Assembly (NCBI GenBank): GCA_009869945.1
Contig: WIXG01000255.1
Span: 1-64,000 of the forward strand
DNA length: 64,000 nt
Direction: 5' to 3'
Source of the DNA: Mesaphorura yosii
Lineage: Eukaryota > Arthropoda > Collembola > Poduromorpha > Tullbergiidae
In this document: piece by piece, positions 49,750 to 64,000 of the stretch
How positions within the stretch are numbered: position 1 is the stretch's first letter
How the letters are laid out: each line of letters opens with the position of its first letter
The notes under the pieces: generated by a model
Seen by the model: only the letters and a program-made list of their open reading frames with translations
The model's database searches: none
What the model was told of the DNA's origin: nothing
Made by a program: the position numbers and the translations under genes

Positions 49750-50158
49750 GTCTGTCCTCAGTAATTGACAATAAACATTCTTTGCCGTTGGTTCTAGTTG
49801 TAAATCTCGAAAGTCACATTTGAAGTGGTACTTAAGCGCTTTGTAAATGATGCATTAAATTCTATCCTTATCTGCAGGCGCAGTTCGGTGGGCGGCCTGA
49901 GTTTCCTGTACTCGCTCCGGTGATAAAACTATTTTATCGACTAAAGCAAAGGCTTAACTAGTTTCCTGCTTGCTATTTGGGATTTGGAGTAAGTTTTGCA
50001 AGCATTGCATTTTTGCATTCGCAAAACAAAGCTCTCTCTTGTACGTGACTCAAAAAGAAACTCAGCTGAATCACATTTATAGATTCGAGTTGAAAGTTCA
50101 CCTTGTCATCTTTCCTTCAGTTTCCTGGTTTTGATTTAGACAAAGGTGTGTCAAGAAG

Positions 50159-50641
50159 ATGAAGTCAACCGTTTTCACCGCATTATTGCTTCTGCTACTT
50201 GTCTCCTTTACACAGATAAATGGGGTACGTAAAGTTTTAGTTAACTTAGCAGAGACTGGATAATTGCGTCCTTAATTCCAAAATCCTCACATACTGTTTT
50301 TTTTACTTTTAAGTACTCCGAAGAGGATGAAGACAAATCTACCAACGGAGTCGTTGATACGGCAAAGAAAGTTTTAGCGACTGGCGGTGCCGTTGGCAGG
50401 CAAAGTTGGCACAGCTGTCCTGAGTGAGTGGTGGTGAGGATTCGCCATAAGTGACATTGCCGGCGGATCAATTGCTGCTGTGACACAGCCTGGGATCGGT
50501 AATATAGTTGCTGGATCCGTATTTGCTGCTCTTCAATCGATTGGTGCGGTTGGAGATCTCGCTGTTCTTGGACCGGTGGGCATGACAGGCGGGGCTGTCG
50601 CCGGAGCTCTGTGTATTTGTTCGAATAATGTATGTTCCTAA
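50159..50641 (+). pseudogene. Disrupted ISG12-family paralogue
   Basis: Exon 1 (50159-50224) encodes a perfect signal peptide, MKSTVFTALLLLLLVSFTQI. Exon 2 starts at 50314 after ...TTTTAAG and reads an acidic spacer (YSEEDEDKSTNG) and VVDTAKKVLATGGAVG, then TGA at 50425. The family signature resumes in the next frame: DIAGGSIAAVTQPGIGN, VAGSVFAALQSIGAVG, GAVAGALC, to a stop at 50639. Two lesions are needed to explain this: a one-base frame change near 50390-50400 and an in-frame TGA at 50435 in a GTGGTGGTGAGG run. Alternatively a 28-base GT-AG piece (50424-50451) would bridge the frames. Degradation or assembly error is more likely than an intron that short. Its organisation (signal-peptide exon, then the domain) differs from the intact single-exon gene. 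Confidence 0.65.
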
Positions 50642-50678
50642 TTCTTCATCGATTCAGTTCAATCACAAGGTGTGCTCT

Positions 50679-50684
50679 TTTATT
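50679..50684 (-). terminator. Poly(A) signal of the sugar transporter
   Basis: AATAAA on the minus strand lies 11-16 bases after the transporter stop. The transcript end would come within about 50 bases of the converging ISG12-like paralogue. Confidence 0.5.
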
Positions 50685-50694
50685 ACGTTTTCGC

Positions 50695-52657
50695 TTATAC
50701 TTTTTGGTCCATGCTGCTGTTCTTTGAGAAAAAAGAATGAATTTGTTCGAGTGATTTGCCCTTCGTTTCTGGAACGAATAAATATATGAACACGGTGCCA
50801 AAGAGACACATCAGGGCAAGGAACCAGAAGCCCCAGTCAAAGCCAACCGTGTCCATCAAGTCGTTGAATTCATAAAGAACGAGGAATCCCATCAGTCTGA
50901 CAGTGGTTGTCATCAGGCTTGTTGAAACTCCTAAGATGATGCACATGGTTTTCATTCTCAACAATTTTACACCCTCGTCATTGTGCGATTTGTTACCTTT
51001 TGCTGTGGGAGGAGCGAGCTCTCCCATGAGAAGAAATGGAATCGGTCCAATGCCAAATGAGAATGCGAATTCATGAATTATGAGCGTGGTCAAAGGAAGC
51101 CAGCTTAGATTCGCGCGTGTAAACTCTTCTCCCAAGTACGACTGCAAGTAGAAGTATAGTCCCAGAATTGCCAAAGTCAATCCGGCCACCGATTCTGATA
51201 GGAGTAGTAAAATTCTTCGTCCAAATCTCTCCACTAGCATCAGCGGGGCAAGTGCGCCCATCTGAACCAATGAATTGTAGACTCTTATACTCATTTCTTC
51301 TAAAAGTAACCTTTTTTCACTCACCGCTTGTCCCACTCCAATCAGCGTGGTCGATAAGTACTCGTCCTCAGAACCAGCACTGCGGAAAATGTCGACTGTG
51401 TATGCGAGAATCGCGTAGTTCCCGGAAGCTTGATGAAAGAAGAACAGGCCCATGCCAATTAGTGTTGGCGTGATCACATCAGTTCTGAAGAGGTCAGTGC
51501 AGGATGCTGCCGCGTTCGCAGTTTTCTGGCTTTCTTCCATATAATCTGTCATCTAACCGTTTAATAATACCCGTTAGCGTAATCAGCAATCCGTAAAGAT
51601 GCTGTGCATACGATCCGCTTACTTCTTGAAGCTCGGTCTTCAGATCCTCCTCGGTGCTTCTGGTTTTCAGCCATGCGAGAGACTTTTTTGCATCTTCGTA
51701 CCTGTCTTTTTGCAGTAAAAATCGTGGCGACTCAGGAGCAAACATGAGTAACATGTGTGAAGTGATTGGAGGAAGCACACAAACCAGCGCCTGGAAGAAC
51801 CACGACGTGTAACTTCCGACAATGTAACTGAAAATTGAAAAAAAGTGATGTAATTTATTTTCTAATTTAATCATGACACACTTAACTAGACGAGGACTTA
51901 CATAAAAAGCATTCCTAATGCCAGACTAGGGTCAAATCCACACACAAGCATTCCTCGAATGTCCTTTTCTACAGTTTCTGCGATGTAGACTGGAGCCAGA
52001 ACTCCCAAAGTGCCAGCGCAGGCTCCTGAACAAAAAATTCACCCAGTTCAATTTCCTGTGAACATAAACTGGCCAAAAATTTCGACACTGCTGTTGAAAG
52101 GCCAACCTGTTATAAATCTGCCCGCATACATCATGGGAACATTTTGAGCGAAAGCAATGATTAACCACCCTGTCACCATTAACGGTGTGACTAGCAGCAT
52201 TGACAAGCGACGGCCAAATCGATCCATCATGAATCCTGTCAATGGCGACGACACCAACGCTCCAATCTAAAAGCAGCCGGAACGTGATTTTTGCTGCGCA
52301 GAATTAACACTTGCCGGTAAAGAGAGACTAACTTACAAATATGATTGAGGTGATCCAAGCATCCTGTGACCGGTTAATTTCTCCCAGACTTCCTTCGTCT
52401 TTCAAACTGGGCAGTGCTGTCGCCGTCCAAGACCAGACGCAGCCGAAGGAGAAAGCTGCTATGTTGGCTGAAAGTACGTAAATCCGTGTGGTAACCTGTG
52501 GCCTTGGCCTTTGGGATTGTCCGGAGGACGCAACGATTTTACCTGCAAATGCAGCGAAGCATTGTCTCCATCTAATGGATGCTAGGAAGCCAACTTCTGG
52601 AGATCCTATCGGTTTAGGAGATTCAAGTTGGTCAGTGTCCCGTTGACGTTGACACAT
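50695..52657 (-). CDS. Facilitated sugar transporter (MFS, trehalose-transporter-like)
   Basis: Seven exons on the minus strand (52657-52337, 52266-52107, 52025-51902, 51827-51623, 51552-51325, 51261-50997, 50930-50695) give 512 residues, a normal length. Two introns (51324-51262, 63 bases; 50996-50931, 66 bases) are multiples of three without a stop; I removed them because the flanks then align with the family. Motifs are DRFGRR after helix 2, YAGRFITG, PESPRFLLQKDRYEDAKKSL after helix 6, VERFGRR in the second half and the closing PETKGKSLEQI. About twelve membrane helices are visible. Insect Tret1-type proteins move trehalose or hexoses across the plasma membrane; the exact substrate cannot be told. 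The PMVTGWLIIAFAQ-like helix 3 and GELAPP loop are typical. It lies between small secreted-protein genes on the other strand. Confidence 0.85.
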
Positions 52658-54028
52658 GTTGATATCTAAAAACCTTAAAACTGGAGAGTGATTGAGTGCT
52701 CCTTCTTATGTATAGACCCAGATGAACTTTCGAACTAAACTGAAAACTAGGCTATTGGTCCGATTTTCTCTTAATTGCCTTCAGCCTGGACATGGAATTT
52801 TACAATCCTTCATGATTACATTTCCATTCATACTGGCTTCAGTTTTGACATGTTTGAATATCAATTTTCTGGGATATTGATATCTGGGTGCTCATCCAGG
52901 AAAGCGTAATGGGAAAAGAAATCGCCGGCCTGTGCGTCTTTGCATTAATTGTACGTTCATGCATAATTTGGGGCAAAATCCGGAATTCCACCGATTGAAG
53001 GAGGCATGAGGCAAGGCCCATTCATATACAGCAAGTTCAGCATAATTTACTGGACGGCAATATTTAAATAGGCTAAGGGCGAATGGGCGCATCCGTTTCT
53101 TACAGTTGGCAGTATATTACTGACTCGTGTTTTTCAATCACACGCGTGTCAATTCATAATCACCAACTGTTTGACATTCCTGAATTCAGCTGCTGAGTGG
53201 CCCATAGTTGTGTACCGCTTTTAGTTCGCTGACACTACTGTCGGTTATTCATGCTATGACCTTGTGATACTAAACTCTTTCAAATTCATCGAACTTTTTG
53301 GGGCCAAAAGTCTACACAAATTGGTTGTGATGCCTTTTACAAACAAATACATTGAACACATGCGTACTCAGAATCAGAATATGGGCTCGGTTATTGCTTC
53401 TGCTCCTGCAGACAAAATCACAAACTACGCAATTCCATAAATCATGCTAATTGGGCCTGCCTTATGAGACAACAACTCATTTAGCAATAGACTTAAAATT
53501 ATGTGGCAATTTATGTTGAAACTTCTAGTTCTAAACCTTCAATCTTGAGACTATTCTATTACCTATTCCAAGCAGCTAGTTTGAATGTGGAATGATGGAA
53601 GTATGATGTCATTTCACACTATTTCCACGAAATACTCTGTGCACTTGACCATAGAAAAGAAATTCAACCTCCTTGAGTGAGTCACAGTTTGCCACCTGCT
53701 TGAATGCATCATGATTACATAAGCAATGTTAGACGCCTAAAGCTAATTAACAACTTGCAAATTAGGGCATTCTAGCATTAGCACCTTGAGTAGTTTTGAG
53801 TATTTTGGATGCGTAACAATTTAAGTTCTTAGAAGGAAATAAAATAAATTTGTATGAATACGGCGAATGCGTCCACAGACAGATTCAGTTTATAACTGAA
53901 TCGGCCCTCGGCAGTCTGCACTGGTCAGGTGTCAGGTCACGGACGGAGCCCGAAAAAATCACTGCACCGTTGAGAACTCTTCTCGGCCTGGGGGGCGAAA
54001 TCTCAAGAATCTACAACCAACGCCAAAA
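52658..54028. other. Intergenic, promoters only
   Basis: About 1.4 kb between the divergently arranged sugar transporter and the small secreted-peptide gene. It must hold both promoters. Only short frames without resemblance to proteins are present. A TTTATAACT word near 53889 could be a TATA box for the peptide gene. Confidence 0.4.
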
Positions 54029-54458
54029 ATGAAGTCGTTTAGATTTGCTTACGTCTTCTTAATGCTTTCGGCATTCAGTGAGTTGTCTCAACTTTCCCGA
54101 AGTTCCTGCAGCCGTTTTTAGAATTTTAGTTGTCGCTTTTGTTCTTCAAGTCTGTAATCTGAATTTAATTGTTTCAGTTTTGGTTCAAGCAATGGATTTT
54201 AACATTGATCGGTGTGACAAATACTGCGGAGCGACAAGTGGTAAGTGATTCGGATTTAAAATAATTGCAAACATGAATTTGCAATTGCTGGTTTAGTTTT
54301 TAGACGCAGCTCCTGTCAGCAATGCTGCCTCGACCTTGGCTTCACTGGCGGCGGCCACTGTGGCGACTTTTTATACAGGAATTGCCGATGTTCCAACAGA
54401 ATGCCAGGAACCGCTGGATAAACCATTCAAAGCTCACATCTCGGACGATGACTTCTAA
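54029..54458 (+). CDS. Small secreted peptide, family unknown
   Basis: Three exons (54029-54077, 54178-54240, 54304-54458) join in frame to 88 residues. I do not recognise the family. Residues 1-21 form a signal peptide (MKSFRFAYVFLMLSAFSVLV-type, then QA), starting MKS like the two ISG12-family members nearby. The mature part has three cysteines, two in DRCDKYCGATS, one in TECQEP, and an Ala-rich helix STLASLAAATVATFYTG between them. It ends in acidic SDDDF. The splice sites are clean and phases agree. The Ala-rich helix faintly recalls the ISG12 core, so it could be a diverged relative or an independent effector such as an antimicrobial peptide; both are guesses. AATAAA at 54564-54569 supports a transcript end. 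Confidence 0.6.
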
Positions 54459-54563
54459 AGGGTTACTTCCAATTATGTTGTTCGCCATCAAGTTGAGTTT
54501 CAACGACAAAGGCCAAGTTTCTTTAATGACTTTCTTGAATCACTGTCATTTTGATGGACTGGA

Positions 54564-54569
54564 AATAAA
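54564..54569 (+). terminator. Poly(A) signal AATAAA of the small secreted peptide gene
   Basis: AATAAA 106 bases after the stop, followed by an A-run. The next 780 bases up to 55350 are A/T-rich without a gene, and include the 3' UTR of the converging REEP gene. Confidence 0.5.
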
Positions 54570-55350
54570 AAAAACCGTATCTGCTAACTTTTTGCTGCCT
54601 ATCAATTGGCCAGAGCCACGACGACTTTGGAAGTCTTAAGTACGAACAAGAGATCCGGTAAATTGACATGAGAAAGGTCTGTCAGTAGGAATTCGGCTGG
54701 TTGGGAACCGTCCCGTATGAATTGGAATTCTTCGACCGCTGAAAAAATATAGCAACGCACCGGTGGCTTTTTGATGAACTTTCAACTCTTATTGATAGGA
54801 CTAATTATAATATGATAAGGTGTATATATTATTCATATATAATTTCCTTAATATATTTGGCTACATTATGTAATTTGACTGTGGCTCTTTGATGTATATT
54901 TCACAAGTACAAGTTATTTCAGAGAAAGACAACTTTGAAAAATTGTCACAAAGTGCACAAATTGTACCATATTCTTAGATATTTTCATGCTTCGTTGTAG
55001 AAAGCGAGAAAGCCATATCAATCACTTGACTCGCTTTATGTATGAATTTTAGATTTGAGCCTTTCTTTAGAATGGAAGGGTGACAACCTAATTCTTAAAT
55101 CTGGTGAGTTATAAAATGTTTTTTTAGTTGAATCAAAGAAGAACGAAAGTAGTAGCAGTTGTATTTGTTAGGCAAGAAGTAATTTTTACAACTATCCTTT
55201 CCACTAATTAATGGGATTTTGAGTTAAATCTTAAATTTTACAATTTAGAACGTAATTTTGTCTAAGAGGTAATTTAGGTAGCTCTTGTGCTTTGCATAAT
55301 TGGTTCGGCGATTTCTTCATTAGGACACGGAGTTGCTGTGTGGAGAGTGT

Positions 55351-56269
<919 letters not shown>

Positions 56270-57330
56270 TTTCACAGATAAAATTAAACGAGTTAACTAG
56301 ACACAATAATACTGACAGAATAAATACAATACGGTAAACTTAACTACACGATCACGATCATATGACGAATAGCAGGCAGGCACTCAAGCGACGTCCTCAT
56401 AAGCCACGGCATCGTATAAATGACTAACACAATATTAAAACGTTGCATATTCCAAAGTACAAGTCGTAAATTCATGTACTAAAGCTTGTTTGCTCACAGT
56501 TATCAGTTCATTGATAAAGGAAATTAAATGTCTCACACTGCATGCTTGCTATACTACTCACTAACAAGCAGCACCAGCAGCAGCAAGCGGAGCAATCCGC
56601 AGCCACAATTCAATTTATGACTTAACCAACACAATACAGCCCTCGTGGTATACTTTCCGGTACGATTAAAATTTATCAAGAGGTTTGACGCATTTCTAAT
56701 TAGTGTACAACGTCGTAGGTTCCTTTCTAAAATTAAACCGGTGGCTCCCTGTTCACCAGCACCGGCTAATTAAGCAAAACGCATAGTATGAATTTGAGAC
56801 AGAAGCCACTACATCACGTATGTTATATGTACGCTATCCTATAACGCATCAAGCTCATTACTTTTTATGACATAATGTGATGACAGTTGGATGAGTTGTA
56901 AATAGGCTTAATCAGCTAAGTATAAAGACATTAGCTATAAGCCGTGATGCTATTTGCTATGAATGCAATCGTCGACGGACTCACTCATCAGTTAACACGT
57001 TTAACGAATGCCACGTGGAAGCGAACCCACAGCCAAGCCCAGTCGAGGTTCTTACCATTTTGCAAAACATTGGACTGGATGATTGGTGCTGGATGCAAGT
57101 AAACCATGAAAGTACAATCGACACGAATATTCAATCAAGCCAAGCATACAAAAATGCATGAATCCATGATGGGTGCCTAGGGTCCAGAAACTAGGTCATT
57201 ACTCATGTCATGAGGATGCTTCGCGTCTCCTCGTCTCGTCTCTTGTTAACTTAGGCTTCCTATTTCTCTCTGAGCCCTGAACGCGCATCGAGTTTAATTA
57301 TTACTACTGTAAATAAAGCATAGTTTGGCA

Positions 57331-57481
57331 GATTACTTTGATTTTAGATTAATTGTAATCTTAAAAGTAATCAGATTACAATTACAATGTGTAATCTGTC
57401 ACATTTTCAATCTGCAACCTCAATCTAAGAAAAATTCTCCAGTAATCTGTAATCTCAATCTGAGAAAACTGCACAGTAATC
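57331..57481. repeat. Cluster of nine TAATC/GATTA words
   Basis: Nine copies of TAATC or its complement GATTA fall within 151 bases, many as GTAATCT. The right part also shows two similar units of about 37 bases (CAATCTAAGAAAAATTCTCC and CAATCTGAGAAAACTGCACA). It lies in the first intron of REEP isoform B and upstream of the isoform A exon. TAATC is the core of K50-type homeodomain sites (Otx/Bicoid), but an eroded repeat is equally possible. Confidence 0.5.
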
Positions 57482-57689
57482 TATCGTCTGTAGCTTCAGC
57501 ACAACAACCGGTGTGTCGTATCTAAACACGTGCAAACATGAAACAAGGTGTTTTGTGTGACAAATTCTGACTCACGCGCGCGGTGCCATTTTGGGGAGTG
57601 CTGAGTGCTCTTTGCAATACTGACTTGGAACTCAGTCCTCACCTCATAAATTCCATTTCTTTCAAACGAATGAATTATATGGTGCTTAC

Positions 57690-57816
57690 CGGAAACCAAG
57701 TAGAGACGTTTAACCCCAGTTTTAGCTTCAGCCTGTGCCAAATAATCTGTGAACTTATTCTTTTCATTGAGTTTCTTCTCAACATTTGATAAAATTGCTT
57801 GAAATTGCGAAGCCAT
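57690..57816 (-). CDS. REEP5: REEP5/6-type protein, alternative first coding exon (isoform B)
   Basis: This exon encodes MASQFQAILSNVEKKL then LNEKNKFTDYLAQAEAKTGV and RLYLVSG, which matches the usual REEP5 N-terminus (pattern EKN-x2-TD-x-LA-x2-EAKTGV). Its donor GTAAGC leaves phase 1, exactly as the isoform A exon does, so it can splice to exon 2 at 55932 to make a 180-residue canonical REEP. An acceptor TTTCAG near 57867 suggests a 5' UTR intron, with an untranslated exon further upstream that ends at the donor GGTAAGTGC near 58212. Isoform B is likely the ancestral form, and isoform A the special one. Confidence 0.8.
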
Positions 57817-59126
57817 TTTGAGTTGTAGGAAGTTGAACCAAGTTTTTCAACCAATTTACCACAGTTCTGAAAAGAGAGCAAAGAGACGATGATTAATTTA
57901 AAACCGGTTGGCTGAGTTGGCTCCTGGGCTACTTCAGCTGCATCAACAGTTAAAAAGCTTTGAATGGACTGAATGAATTAATCGCCAATAAAATTAAATC
58001 AAGCAATGTAAGGCGAGATACCGAATAGGAGCAAAAGCACTGAAAATGGGACCCAAGCTGCAAGTTGATGAACTTTATTTTTGGCAATGATTCAATCAAG
58101 ACAAGATGAATCCTCACTTACTAAAGGACGACAGATAGAGTGGAAGGAGGACGAAGAGTAAGTTTATATTTGCAACCTCAGCAAAGATAATAGGAGATTT
58201 TTTGCACTTACCCGTCTTTTTACGTAACACCAGAACAGAACACCACACGAACGACGAATAATTACAAAAAATAGATCTTTTCCTCCTTGAAAGACAGCAA
58301 CAGCAACGCTACAACGAGGGCCACGATTCGAATAGAAAGAACTTGAATACGGCGACTGGTTTCAAAAGCGAGAAATGAATGCAACGTGCGAATGTCACAA
58401 CGAACAAAACTGCGAAGGGCGATGTGAGGATGAGCAACCATTCTCGAATCACATGGTCAGGCCGTTCATTTGGGCTGTCATTTTAATGCAGTATGAAAAG
58501 GAAAAGTTGCGCTTCTACTTTAACCGACCGGTTTGTAGAGTGCACTGGTAATATCTTTTGTTAGGCCGGACCTGACTTAACTGAGACATCATCAGGCGGA
58601 TGGCTTTGAATTCATGTTGACCTTTTGACACCAAATCGCGAAATCTTTTGACACCGACGCAGACAGGCATGAGAAGTGCTGCGTACTGCAGTTTTACACA
58701 TGTATGCAAAGCAGCTTTTCTGGAGATCTGTGTCTCGGCGGAACAAAATGGGTTGCATTTTTCGCGAAAAATTAAAGCGTCCAATTAGTGGAATGTTCTA
58801 TCCGAATGATTTAAGGCAGTAAAATCAATAAGTCTTCGCTGTTCCAGGGAATAAGAATAATCACTTCATGTTTTAATTCTTTTGAGAAAACTCAAGCAAA
58901 AATCAAATTTTACAGGTTTAACAACATACGCAATTAATTAAGCTGATGTAACAGAATGTAATGTAGTAGTAATGTAATTGCATGTAGTAAACAGTATCAA
59001 TTGTGTTTTTAATTCTAGTTTAGAGTGGAGAAATATAACGTATTTGAAGTGTAATCCATCAAAATTGAAATGTGATATCCCCATTTTTCTCTCAATAATT
59101 TTATGTAAACTTAATCTTCTCCATTT
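57817..59126. other. REEP leader exons and intergenic DNA before eEF2
   Basis: Roughly 1.3 kb. The left half probably holds the untranslated first exon (about 58212 to 58450) and promoter of REEP isoform B, judged from splice signals. The right half contains the eEF2 3' UTR near 58900-59126. The minus-strand frame at 58515-58784 resembles nothing and is not called. Confidence 0.45.

Positions 59127-64000
<4,874 letters not shown>

Overview
The window is nuclear DNA from a compact animal genome, most probably an arthropod. Genes are split by GT-AG introns, mostly 60 to 95 bases long. The proteins match animal families: a cohesin stromal antigen, a GON4L/Muscle-wasted protein, flotillin-1, QSOX, MED22 and a trehalose-type sugar transporter. 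A hexapod such as a springtail would fit, but that is a guess from gene content. There are no bacterial features. Exon boundaries were placed by hand from splice signals, reading-frame phase and family similarity, and every multi-exon model below closes in frame.

Layout. 0.5-10 kb: a mitochondrial block with ACSF2 (+), a PTCD1-like PPR protein (+), an unrecognised protein with a likely mitochondrial presequence (+) and COX6A (-). 10.4-21 kb: two chromatin genes meeting tail to tail, GON4L/mute (+) and cohesin SA/STAG (-). 22-28 kb: flotillin-1 (+) and QSOX sulfhydryl oxidase (-), also convergent. 28-37.6 kb: about 10 kb with no gene I can support. 37.7-44.8 kb: a large taperin/phostensin-like gene (+) with unusually long introns. 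45.6-48.6 kb: MED22 (-), POLR1H (+) and NUDT2 (+); MED22 and POLR1H share a divergent promoter region. 49-54.5 kb: small secreted proteins, namely an intact IFI6/IFI27 (ISG12)-family gene, a disrupted paralogue, a sugar transporter (-) and an unrecognised 88-residue secreted peptide. 55.3-57.8 kb: REEP5-type ER-shaping protein (-) with two alternative first exons. 59.1-64 kb: most of elongation factor eEF2 (-), cut by the window edge, with a degraded coding-like stretch on the opposite strand in a 1.4 kb intron.

Most genes are housekeeping. The parts most worth a second look are the ISG12-like cluster at 49-54.5 kb, the alternative REEP first exons, the 14-base tandem repeat after ACSF2, the unidentified element in the eEF2 intron, and the upstream ORF that ends one base before the GON4L start codon. 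I did not find a convincing wholly new system. The ISG12-like and secreted-peptide cluster is the closest candidate.
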